Source: Bugula neritina (taxonomy: Eukaryota; Bryozoa; Gymnolaemata; Cheilostomatida; Bugulidae). Taken from it: a DNA stretch of 64,000 nucleotides. A model generated the notes under the pieces. That model worked only from the letters and a program-made list of their open reading frames with translations, was not told the origin of the DNA and made no database searches. The translations under genes were made by a program, and so were the position numbers. Below are positions 1 through 10,540 of the stretch, piece after piece. The stretch lies in assembly GCA_964035545.1 (NCBI GenBank), contig OZ037771.1, positions 12,156,980 to 12,220,979 of the forward strand, given 5' to 3'. Numbering within the stretch: position 1 is the stretch's first letter; the number at the start of each line of letters is the position of its first letter.

Positions 1-1329
1 TGGAACTTTTTTCATGCAGGAAAAGCAAAAACGCATCTCAAAAGAAACCTAAAAATGTCCAGCACACTTTATGCTTTGACAACACGCACACAATAACTTC
101 GTTTATGGTACAAACCTTTTTGTTGATTGTTTTCCAACATTTTCACTAGAGCAAAGCCGAAAGAAATTTGGAAACTGCATAATGATGCCAGCCACCGTGG
201 CATCATCTTCTCTGGAAAATTATTGACAAATCATCACCCAAAAACTTCACCAAAGCCTCCATCAGTAGTATGTAATACTTTAGATGAAACTAAAAAGAAA
301 GAGACAATATTTTCGTGTAATTTAACCCATCAATAAACGCATCAATAGTTAGTGTGGCCACGGTTTAAACCTCATTAATTTCATGCTATTTAAGGCTTTT
401 ACAACTTAAAAGATGTAATTCATCTGCAAGAGAAATGTTAGGTATATGAAATGAGTAGAAGTGCAAAAGCAAGCAGGTATTAAGGAAGGAAGAGTTAGTA
501 GGTGTACTTTGACTTGCGATAAATCAATGTGATACCAGATGTGAATTTTGAGGAGTGTTTACTCCAATCTCACTGAAAAGGTAGAAATAGCTAAATTTAC
601 GAGACACACAATATTTTATGAAATACTGCACATTCATTAAAACTTTATAAAACTCTAGTGTGAAGGGTGACTCACACTTTTAAACCGTAGATGAGCTAAG
701 TTGTAAAAGTTTGATGAGAACCTTTTACTCTATAAATTTATGCAATATAAAATACTCTCCACATATTCAACAGCTATGAAGTTTTGTTGAAGATAAACTT
801 CCTCAACAAATATACAGAAAAAAGCTATTTGAAAGCCAAATTTCATTAGCATAATATAAGATTATTTGTGTTTCATCTTTATAAACAGTGATTTAGTCAT
901 TTAACGGATAACTAAAGATTTCACTTTGTTTTTCATTCAATAAAAACTAAGTGTAGTCATGGTATTAAAAACAGCTTTCATTTCTCACTTTTTTTCTCAC
1001 CCTAATCTGCGTAGGCAAACAATTGGTTTGTTTCAAACACCACAACAGTAAAGCGTGACAGCATAGCCAGTGGAGAAAACAATCATCTATACTGCTGGAT
1101 CAGTGGCAATTTGTGAGTGTGTCAGAGTAGTGTCTTGTTGTGTGACTCTACAAATAAATTATGAATTTGAATATACTACAAAGTTGCAAACATTGTTTTA
1201 ACAAAACACAGCATTTATTTGATATTATATGTAAAGCTCAAGTTGGTATAATATATATTAAATAAATTTTAGCTTTCCTTTTGGATACTCTGAAACAAAA
1301 TAAAAAAATAAACCAAAATTGGGTAAAGC
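1..1329. other. Arm sequence without recognisable gene
   Basis: No convincing coding region. A 69-codon open frame at 127-336 has a diverged counterpart at 25214-25438 in the other arm, but the two differ at many amino acids, differ in length at the end and match no family I know. I take it as chance. Confidence 0.5.
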
Positions 1330-1660
1330 CATGCAAACTAGAGAAAGAGAGAGTGGGAGAGGGGGGGGGGGGTGGGAGAGAAAGGTTAGGAGAGAGGATG
1401 GAAGAGAGATGGGGTAAAAGAGAAAAAGGGAGGGAGTCAGAGAGATAGTGGAAAAGGGAAGAGAGAAAGGTTAGGAGAGAGAGAAAGTGGGAAAGACGGA
1501 GAGTGGGAGAGAGAGGGAGAAGGTGGGAGAGACAGAGGGTGGGAGAGAGGGAGGGTGGGAGAGAGGGAGGGTGGGAGAGAGGGAGAGAAAGAGAGAGAGG
1601 TTGAGTGGAAGGTGTGGGAGAAAGAGACAGAGAGAGGAGTGAGAGAGCTTCAAAACTAAC
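1330..1660. repeat. Purine-rich GA/GGGAGA low-complexity tract
   Basis: About 330 bp of almost pure A/G on this strand, built from GAGAGA, GGGAGA and GGGTGG words, with a run of ten or more G near 1365. The counterpart in the other arm (23765-23975) is a cleaner CT microsatellite, so the tract has changed length and composition since the arms separated. Confidence 0.9.
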
Positions 1661-2255
1661 ACCATTAACTTAAAAAATGTTGATAAAAACTGCAGCAAGT
1701 CTTTAAAAACGATGCTAGCAAGTTCAAAGCTCACTATAACTTTCAAAATCAATAAAATGTCAAGTTCAAAAAACTCATCTGCGAGCAAAAAATAGTTACA
1801 GAGACAACCAGGTATTGGGCAAGAGCCAGCTAATAGGAGTACCTTTTTAGATAAACTGCATGCAGGCACAGTGAGATAGCATCGGTGAGTTGTGTCTTCA
1901 TTTTAATTTCCTAAAAATGAACATAAACAGATGCTAGTAATGAAAGTTTTCAGGGTTATTAAGGGTGCAATTTTATCACTAAACATCATAGCAATAGCAA
2001 AAATTGCTCAGTACAAATTTAAGAAAAATTTCTTTCATCCATTACATAAGACCCGAAATCAAATCCATTTATTCAATTCATCAAGCTGAAAAACCAAGAA
2101 TAATCAGAAAGACAGTAAAATCACTTTCTAGTAAAAAACAGCTTTAGATCATAATTGTTGGGTTCAGCTCTTAAGCTAAGACACCGATGCACTGAAATAC
2201 GAAAAAGATCAGCATACTTTTGACTGTCACAAAATTTTTTTTACGTGTAACAGAC
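1661..2255. other. Arm sequence without recognisable gene
   Basis: Ordinary AT-rich sequence. The minus-strand open frame running into it from the purine tract owes its length to the low-complexity DNA. Confidence 0.5.
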
Positions 2256-2267
2256 ATTTTAAGGTCA

Positions 2268-2310
2268 CCCCCCACCCGCGCAGGACCACGTTGGTGAAAG
2301 GTGACCAGAT
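2268..2310 (+). mobile_element. 43-bp RTE 3'-end micro-insertion with target-site duplication
   Basis: A GC-rich island in AT-rich DNA. It contains ACCCGCGCAGGACCACG and GTGAAAGGTGACCA, the same words found at the 3' end of the RTE-like elements at 37204-37252 and 52098-52143. It is flanked by perfect 12-bp direct repeats ATTTTAAGGTCA at 2256-2267 and 2311-2322. Known behaviour of LINEs: target-primed reverse transcription often stops early and leaves 3'-end fragments with target-site duplications. I infer an extremely 5'-truncated RTE insertion. The same insertion is in the other arm, so it predates the inverted duplication. Confidence 0.8.
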
Positions 2311-2322
2311 ATTTTAAGGTCA

Positions 2323-5300
2323 ATCAAAATCAAGCAAAGTTCATCGTCATATGGCTTACTGCTTAATGCTGCAGCTTATTTTTGCTTACCAAGTTTCTTT
2401 CTGCAGAATAATTGTAGCTAGCTTCTCGATTTGCCATCTTTATTCCAGTCCAGGTTCAAATGACATCTTGATCGTTGCAAATATCCATGCAAGCTAAAAA
2501 ATATTTATCAATCAGTACAACAACAGAAATACTTACAATGATCCAAATATTACTATTACATTACTATAACATTACACAGTAACACTATGTTTATAATTGT
2601 AATACGGAAGCATGACTTTGTGGTAGTTTGATATGCTATAGCAAAAGGTAGAAAAATCAACTGAAAAACCGACAGAAATAATCAAGTACAATTAACTAAA
2701 GTAAATAAACTTACTGAATAGTAAATATTTTACTATACTTAGTGAATTGATTTACTTCCACTAGGTTTACTTTCATGATTAAATGCTTCTGTCTATTTTC
2801 CAGTTTATAGGAATATATTAAAAGTGAAACCAATTATAATTACTATTACCTTATCTAGTTTTGACTATATATTTTTCACAAATATAAACATAGTTATATG
2901 CGTATTCCTATTGTGACTGCAGATACCATTGCGGTAACTGAAATCAAACTTCATTCTACTTCAAGTTTCAAACATTGTCCCAGTTCAAAGACTAACAAGT
3001 AAATAATTAATAACTGTGAAAGCTCCAATAAGTTACTTCATTATTAAATAAGATACAACTGATTCTACTGTATATGATACTATGGTATCTGTATTAAATT
3101 AAAACATAATTATGAAAATCAAAAGTTGTATTTTGAGCACTTATATTATAGTAATTAAATTAACAGCTTAAAATAGGCACATTAAACCATGATTGGAATT
3201 TTTATCCATTTATCTTTATAATTATATTTATTCTTTATTCTGAAAGTTGACCCAACACTGGTAACAAAACTAAAAGTAATTGATTAAGTATGATTTATTC
3301 TTACACACTTTACCATTATATTTAGTCTTCCTGACTTTCAGTCTGTCATAGTGATTACTACTATATGAAAATGACTTTGACTTAGGAGTCATAATTATAG
3401 TCACAGTGTTGATAAGTCAACAGTGTAGGATTAACACAGCACTAGACTAGTACTACCTCCAGCTTTCAAGTTTATGTTAGGGTATCTCTAAGACTAAAGA
3501 GTAACCCTAATAATGTAAGCAAAGAGCAGTGAGTAATAAGCATGCTATTCAACTTCAAGTTTCACTAGTACTATAACCAATACCACATGTATTTTAATAA
3601 AATTATGTAGCTGGTGAGTGAACTATAAAATTAAATAGGGATCAAACTTTGAGCAATATTAATAGAAATAATATTAGGACAGAGGTTTCCAATTATTAGT
3701 ATGTGAAACCAAAGGGGAATGGATAACTACTATTAGTATTATTACATTTACTTTATATTTAGTTTTACCAGTTCGTATTATGATTATCTTACTTTGAATT
3801 GTAAAGTATAATAATTATAATATTCATAGTAGTATATTTATATTAGTAATTAATATGTATAATAGTAAAAACATTTGTTTTAAGTTGCTTGTTTATTAAA
3901 TTATTCTAAATCCTAATAACGATAATCTTAATATTAGTGATAATCATTATGCTCATCACTGTCCCCAAGTGCTATCAGTATGACCATCGCAATGTGAACC
4001 TAGACGTGAATGTAAAAAGGCACTGCAAAACAGAACATGGGATGGAGGCAGATATCCATACCATAATACAAATATCGATATTGAATTTAATAATCATAAT
4101 TATTATACAAATATAATGATAATAACTACAATGGTCAAAAATAAATAATACCAAAGAGTTTTCGAATTACTATTCATAAAATCAAATATCACATTTATAA
4201 AGATATAATCATATCTATTATTAAATTTAAGTCAATTATACTAATAGCAATAGTAATATAAATAGAAAAAAGAATCATTGACCAGGAGTAGGTGCAAAAT
4301 AAAAGTCAATTTTAAGACAAAGAGTAAGAAAAATACTAAATCGATATTTAAAATTACTTATTTTTAATCTTAGTCACTTACAGTCAGTCTTAGTTTAATT
4401 TTTACTACTAAGTCTTTAATTTCAAGTTCATTTTGACAATAAACTTGAAGACTTTAACTAAGAATATGTATAATTCAAAATTCCAAACTGGTACAAGTAA
4501 AAGTTGCTACTGAAGCTTTGTAATATTATTTTAAATTATTGGTATGATAGCATTATATTTTGATTCATAGCAATACTGATAGTGACAATTTCAAACATAC
4601 CCATACCATTACTGTTACAGTTTAAGTTACTATTGCCATTGTGATTGCCGGTAATGAGTAAATATAACCTAAATTTATATGACTATTACTATTACTATTA
4701 GTATTACTATCACTTTCAGTACCGGTCTAGTATCAGTATCACCTTAATTCAAAATCAATGTATAATTTATCAAATTACTTTTATATTATCATTTATCAAT
4801 AATATGTTTATCACTATGATATTATCATGATATTGATTTTTAATTTAAACATAATAAAATCATAGGTATAATCATAGGTATAATCATAATGCTTAATTTT
4901 ACTTTTAGTTCAGGTTCAATGATTTAAGAGTAAGTGAAAGTTACTATAACTATTGCCATTGTGATTGCTAGAAATAAGTAAATATAATTTAAATTTATAT
5001 GACTATTACTATTACCAACACTCAGACTTACTCGGACTCACTCTGTCTCTAACTCTAAGTCTGAGTCTCACTCCACCAGAGTGAGAGTGACACTGAATTA
5101 CTATAAGTATAACTATTACTATAACTATTAGTATTAGTATTAGTATTAGCAAAATATATCAACCTTATGATCATCTTATTAGTTATTACAATATGTTCGG
5201 CATTGATGTTGAACTAAAAATATTAATAGTTATTACAATCACAATGACAATGCCAATATGATCAAAGACAAATGATTCCAAGCAGTTTCAGTTTGAGTTT

Positions 5301-5560
5301 GAGTTGAAGGTAAGTTATAAGTTGAAGTAGTACGTAAGTGGTAGTTGATACTGATACTATCAGTGATAGGTCTATACTCCATACCAATGAACTCAATAAT
5401 ATTACCTATATATTACCATAAATTATATTACTATTAGTATTACCTATAATTAAAATATATTCTTTCTTTTCCAGCTCAGTGCTTCATACCCTCTACTTAG
5501 TCTAATGCCGCGCACATGACGAGAATGTGAGGTGAAGGTCACTCACAGCTAAAATCGCCA
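2323..5560. other. Cryptically simple AT-rich domain
   Basis: About 3.2 kb built from recurring short words (TTACTATTA, TAATCATAAT, AGTTTAGTTT) rather than any single period. It includes a patch at about 5020-5100 made of ACTCAGACT / AGTCTGAGT / CACTCT words that are partly self-complementary. There are no open frames of note. The mirror copy is in the other arm at about 20000-23090. I see no gene in it. Confidence 0.6.
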
Positions 5561-5940
5561 GTAGTAGTAGTTCTAGTAGTCGTACTACCAGTAATCTGGC
5601 TTCGCTATGACACTACGAATTGAATGTTGACAAGACGCATGCATGTTTGCTGTTGGTAAACTAATTTTTACTGAATTTTAATCACTAGTAGTAGTAGTTC
5701 TAGTAGTCGTACTACCAGTAATCTGGCTTCGCTATGACACTACGAATTGAATGTTGACAAGACGCATGCATGTTTGCTGTTGGTAAACTAATTTTTACTG
5801 AATTTTAATCACTAGTAGTAGTAGTTCTAGTAGTCGTACTACCAGTAATCTGGCTTCGCTATGACACTACGAATTGAATGTTGACAAGACGCATGCATGT
5901 TTGCTGTTGGTAAACTAATTTTTACTGAATTTTAATCATG
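5561..5940 (+). repeat. Three tandem copies of a 127-bp unit
   Basis: The words TTCTAGTAGTCGTACTACC and GACAAGACGCATGCATG recur at a 127-bp spacing (TTCTAG at 5571, 5698 and 5825). The three units look identical apart from the left edge. The other arm has a single copy near 19708-19835, so the triplication happened in this arm after the inverted duplication, or was lost there. Confidence 0.95.
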
Positions 5941-6460
5941 CTAAGCTGCAACCTATTTTCTAATGAAATAATATATTCAATATTCAATAATAATATAATA
6001 AATATAATAATTATCATTATGATTATAATATTTTATCATTTAATTTTATAACTCTTACTTTTAGTTTTAGTATTTTGGTTTTACATCAAAATTTACATCA
6101 TTATGATTATCATTATGATTACAAAATGAAAATAATTATCATTAATCATTACCTTTTAATTTATGATTATAATTAATGTTAGAATTACCACAATTACAAT
6201 CATAATGATAATCATAATAGCATAATGCCAATGATAATCACAATCGTAACACTAATAATAATAGTAATAGTCAAACTCAAGGGTTGAGCCAATGATTCAG
6301 ATTGTCTAAATTTAATTAAATAAATTTCAGCCTTGGGTTTAACTTTACAGTTCACAATTTTATTTTACATTACGACTGAGAGTCACAGTAAGACTAAGAA
6401 AAAGAGTAAGTCATACCTTTCTTGCAGTTATTTTCAAAGTTTGTAGTTGTACTGGTACAG
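5941..6460. other. Cryptically simple AT-rich DNA, no gene
   Basis: ATTATCATTATGATTATAA-type words dominate. No coding signal. Confidence 0.5.
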
Positions 6461-6595
6461 TAGTAGACCTAGTAGTAGTACTAGTAGTAGTAGTAGTAAC
6501 AGTACTATTAGTAGTAGTAGTAGTAGTAGTAGTACTAGTACTAGTAGCAGTACTAGTACTAGTTGTAGTACTAGTATCAGTGGTAGTAGTAATAG
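6461..6595 (+). repeat. TAG/TAC trinucleotide microsatellite
   Basis: About 130 bp of TAG units interrupted by TAC and CAG variants. The apparent serine-rich open frame across it (AGT codons) is a by-product. The mirror tract is at 19068-19190 in the other arm. Confidence 0.9.
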
Positions 6596-7639
6596 GACTG
6601 CGATCTTAGATGTAAGTATGATAAAATACGAATAATAATAGTATAAGTATAACTTTTACATATTTAGTTTTACTATAAGTGTAAATATAATGAGTAATAG
6701 TAAAACTCAAAGTATATACATTAACTCAGTTTAGCATTAATGATAAAATATAATAATTATAATAAAGTAATATGATCACCATTACGATTATAATTAAAAT
6801 TCTTAGTAACACTTTTATGATACTCAGTTTAATTTATTAATATTAAACATTAGTTTGGCTACCACAAATAACTAATAAGTGCTACTATAGGTAACTGTAA
6901 AGATAAGCATAAATTTAACTATAACATAGACTATCAGCAATAATAATATATCATATTGATATTAAACTATATATGGATAATGCAAATCATAGATCATACC
7001 TCATGATAATTATTCCTAATGATCTTACTTTTTATATGCTGATGCTAATAAGTAGTAATTTTAAATTTGATAACTCATGAATGATGAATAAGATAACAAG
7101 AATAATACTGGACCTAGTAATACTATTAGTCCTACTACTAGAATTTTATTATCTTATATTTGTAATACGCTTCTTTTAGTAATACTGCTGGTCAAAGTTA
7201 GTGTTAATCATATTTATAGTTAAATGTTGAAGGAATAAATTAGTTCATAACATAAACATTTCACTATGTGAATATGAAATTTGATATGAATATCCCAATT
7301 ACACTTGCTGTTGCTCTTTAGAGACTAGAGTTATAACTTATAACTATGATATAATAATGAATACCATTATTTTAACTAATCATATTACTCAGCTAATGTT
7401 AATGATAACTGTAAGTCTAAAAACCATTACGGTTATAGGTATCACTGACTAATATTATTAATAATATAATCATTCGTTTTATACTTGTACCTATATTTAT
7501 ATTTATACTTATACCTATTTTTATACTTATGATCATATCTATACTTTCACGTATGCTTGTACATTTTACTCATAGTATCAGGGTGGCAATCGAAAAGTCA
7601 TAATCGATATGCTAATCTAATAATAGAACCAACTGCACT
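6596..7639. other. Cryptically simple AT-rich DNA, no gene
   Basis: Continues the low-information domain up to the 3' end of the LINE. Short runs of TATACTTATACC-type words lie near 7485-7545. Confidence 0.5.
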
Positions 7640-7939
7640 ATTATTATTATTATTGTTGATTGACCGTAGTTTTTTAGCTGGTGTAACCTTTTACCATTGG
7701 CCTAGTTATACTAGGCTGAAATGGCTAGAACTTTCCTCAGGATGTGAGCTTATCCTGATCCTAGTAAGGGTGTCTGCTGAATTAATGAGCATTTGTTTTC
7801 AGCTACTCCAAGTAGTGTCAGCCAGTCTACAATCTTGTATAAAGCTCCAAAGGCTCCAGTTACAACGGGATGACTTTTTTGATGTTTTCCAAAGGCGGGT
7901 TTATTCTAGTGCTAAATTCTGATATTTTCCTAACTTTTC

Positions 7940-8460
7940 GAATTTTTTTCTTTTACTCTGTAGTTAACAGGGACTGTGATATCAATTATTGTTGTTTCAG
8001 CATTATGCTTGTCAACTACTAATATATCGGGTCTCCTAACTTTGATGACTACGTCAGTGTGTATGTTAAAATCTTACAAGGTTCTCACATTATCATTTTC
8101 CAGTACTTATTCTGCTTGATGGCCGTACCAATTCTTACTTTTCTGAAACCCACGAAGTTCACACAACTACTATTGAAATTATCAATGCCAAAAGGTTGTG
8201 TTTTTTCTTATATTCTCCTTCTGCTACCTTCTCAAACTCACTCAATACGTGCATCGAAGTTTTGTCTCTTGCGTTATACATTCCACACTTCTTGCTACCC
8301 TGTTCTCTCATCATAGCCACTTTATAATTTCTAGTAGTGTATAGTTGATTTTGCGCAGCTGTCAGCAGTCCTTCTGTTTCCTTTTTCAGCCAACCATACT
8401 TCAACCAGTTCCAGGAAAATGCTTTCATGTCTTCCACCATTTTGATGTATTGACCACGTG
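7940..8460 (-). pseudogene. LINE zinc-knuckle and restriction-like endonuclease remnant
   Basis: An open stretch at 8440-8159 reads KAFSWNWLKYGWLKKETEGL then KKCGMYNARDKTSMHVLSEF: the CxxC..H..C motif has lost a cysteine (C to Y) and its last cysteine. Downstream, about 8045-7945, RRPDILVV and IIDITVPVNYRVKEK correspond to the PD...D core of the restriction-like endonuclease. The right-arm copy keeps CGMC, so the C to Y change is arm-specific. Confidence 0.7.
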
Positions 8461-8863
8461 AAGCTTTTCTTTACACTCATCAGTTCTTTCTATCACTTTA
8501 TCATTATTTAGTTCTACCGCTGTTCTGTCTTTTAGGAAGGTATTCAGTGTGGTGTTTCTATCAGTCTATGTTATATTTATGTAGTCTGACATGCTGCAGT
8601 TTTCAATCTTTATGCATTTTTCAGTTGACAACATTCTTCTACCGCCTTCCCTTCTGCTAAAATACAGCCTGCCTACATCTGCTCTCGGATAGGGTGCACG
8701 GTTTGTTGTCATTAGCTTCCTTGTCTTTCAGTCCATATTTTTTAGCTCATGAAACAGTTCAGTCAAGTATTCTAGCTGTGTAATGCACTGCTGTTACTGC
8801 CCATGTGTTTATTGCTTTGATTGTGTTCTCACCATTCAGTTTTGAATCCAGAACTTTTCTTAT

Positions 8864-9330
8864 TTATTTGTAGTACTCCTTGATCTTATTTTTCATTTCA
8901 TATATTTGTATTCCATCAATCTCAAGAACTCCTAGATATTTATACGGCTTCTCACCCAGATCTTTGATTACCTGTTCATCAGGCAAACTGATTCCTGTGT
9001 CCTTAATTTTCTTTCCCTTTCTCATGACCAGTGTGGCACATTTTTTAATCCAAATTTCATTTCTATATTCCTTGTGAAGATCCCGGCAGTGTTTACCAAA
9101 GCTTCCAGTTCCCACTTTGATTTCCTATTTACCTTCAGGTCATCCACATATAGGAGATGGTTTGTTTTCTGTCTCGTCGAAATTTGCATCATTGAGCCGC
9201 TTCTGTCATGCGAATCGGTAGTTGGAGAAAAGGGATAGAGATAAAGAGTCTCCTTGGAAAATTCTTAGTTTGATCTTTATTTCTCCTATCTTTTCTTCCA
9301 GGTATTTCAGTTGTGTTTTCCAGGTTTCAT
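8864..9330 (-). pseudogene. LINE reverse transcriptase palm remnant
   Basis: The minus strand carries FQGDSLS-like residues, then NHLLYVDDLK (catalytic YVDD, near 9140-9170), then FTRNIEMKFG and, in the next frame, LPDEQVIKDLGEKPYKYLGV. This is RT motifs C to E and the start of the thumb. Frame changes split it. Motif A with its catalytic aspartate is missing, so no polymerase activity can be expected. Confidence 0.75.
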
Positions 9331-9399
9331 GCTTTTTCTTATCAACCTTATGACATTAATTGCTATTCCAGTTGTTTGCATCGTTTCTAAGATCTAATT

Positions 9400-9800
9400 T
9401 CCTTGTCTTTACATATGCTCCAATTTGTTGCTAACTTTATTTAGTCATTCTGCATTGGTATTATTTTTAGTTGGCTGACCCCATATATTTTATCAGAATG
9501 CTTTTGATTTCCTTGTCAGGTGCCTCTTTAGATGTACGTATTCATTTCCGCGTAATTCATGATAAAAGCGCTTATCATTGTAAACATTGTATTCTGATTA
9601 TATTGATCAACTCATTCTGTATATCTGTTTATCTTCTGGCTTACAGCTCTCAGGTTTTGCTTCAGTTTTTCAATCACTACACCACACTCTTTGTTCTTTA
9701 TCCTATATTTTTCTTCAACCATTCTTCTCAATGAATCATTGTAAGCTCTACTTTTTCACTCTGCTATTTTACTTAAGTCTGATCTAATTTCTTTTTATTT
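9400..9800 (-). pseudogene. LINE pre-RT region remnant
   Basis: Minus-strand reading gives RRMVEEKYRIKNKECGVV, then EKLKQNLRAVSQKINRY and NAEWLNKVSNKLE, with stops in between. These match the conserved stretch upstream of the RT in this LINE group. The inverted-repeat inner breakpoint (9714) falls inside it, within the KYRIKNKEC stretch. Confidence 0.65.
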
Positions 9801-10044
9801 CTTCTGCAGTCGTATTTTCCATACTTGTACATTGTCAGTTTTTCTTTTTCCTTTTTGTTACACACTTGTTCTGTTACTATTTTTCGCACAATTATGGTGG
9901 TGTTATTAAGCTCAATGGTATTAATAATCTCAACACAGTTTAGCACATCATTAATCTGTTTTACTGCCTGTAGTAATTTGACCCTCTCAATGTGCCTAAG
10001 GGCTCTTAGTGTTGGTCGATCATTAGATAGTTTGTTATGCTCAT

Positions 10045-10514
10045 TTATAATTTTTCTACTAACACTTTTTCTACCTCTGAACTAGGTACTCTTAAAATTC
10101 TCATGGCTGATTTATATACTATCTCATGTTGTACTATAACATCCTCTATTTGCAAATTTAGCTCTTCATTATCTTCTTCACCAATTGATGTGCCTAGTTC
10201 TTGCAAGGTTCCTTCTTCAATCTTATGGAGTTCTTCTTCCATAAAATGCTTGTGTTTCTTCATAGTTCTTGCTTAATCCGCTAGTCTCTATTCGCTGATG
10301 TTAAACTCTCCTCTGTTTTCCAGCATTTGCACATTCTTTTTAAATAATTCTTTGATCCGGGTCTACAGAGCTCATACATTGTTTTTCTATAACCTCTCAA
10401 TTTGGGTGTACTTTTGAAGCAGCATTTCATGACAACTTTGTTGTCTTCTCTTGAGTATCTTCTTTTAGTTGTGCCATTAACGGGTTGACGGCCGTAGGTT
10501 GCCTGGCCCTCCAC
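10045..10514 (-). pseudogene. LINE N-terminal region remnant
   Basis: Two overlapping-frame pieces on the minus strand. The first (10514-10281) reads TKRRYSREDNKVVMKCCFKS then LRGYRKTMYEL, which I recognise as the opening domain of this LINE group. The second (10263-10045) begins KKHKHFMEEELHKIEEG. A stop and frame change lie between them. This part is present only in the left arm and spacer; the right-arm copy is cut off before it. No function survives. Confidence 0.6.
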
Positions 10515-10540
10515 ATACCCACTGCCAGACGAGACATGCC

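Larger units (their letters stand above)
1..9714 (+). repeat. Left arm of a ~25.6 kb inverted repeat
   Basis: The sequence from position 2 onward is found, reverse-complemented, ending at 25563, and homology runs continuously to the inner boundary at 9714/15934. In a 70-nt sample around 3061 only one mismatch was seen. Shared landmarks are the REL-type LINE, the RTE 3' micro-insertion, the purine-rich tract and the TAG repeat. Position 1 already mismatches its partner, but the outer edge may lie beyond the window, so the true outer end is unknown. Compared with the other arm it has two extra 127-bp units and lacks the SINE. Confidence 0.95.
7640..10540 (-). mobile_element. Decayed non-LTR retrotransposon with REL endonuclease (R2/R4/NeSL-like)
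   Basis: Reads 5' to 3' on the minus strand from about 10540 to an (AAT)n tail at about 7640. In order the fragments are an N-terminal region (10514-10045), a pre-RT region (about 9800-9400), the RT palm with YVDD (about 9330-8864), a zinc-finger-like motif (within 8440-8160) and a restriction-like endonuclease with a PD...D pattern (about 8045-7945). This order is known from R2-superfamily LINEs whose endonuclease is C-terminal. The region between the pre-RT block and the YVDD block is much too short, so the RT fingers and motif A are deleted, and several stops and frameshifts follow. The element is dead. The other arm carries the same deletion. Exact clade is uncertain. Confidence 0.8.

Noticed and set aside
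6447-6635. Serine/threonine-rich open frame
   Set aside because: Product of the TAG/TAC microsatellite read as AGT/ACT codons.
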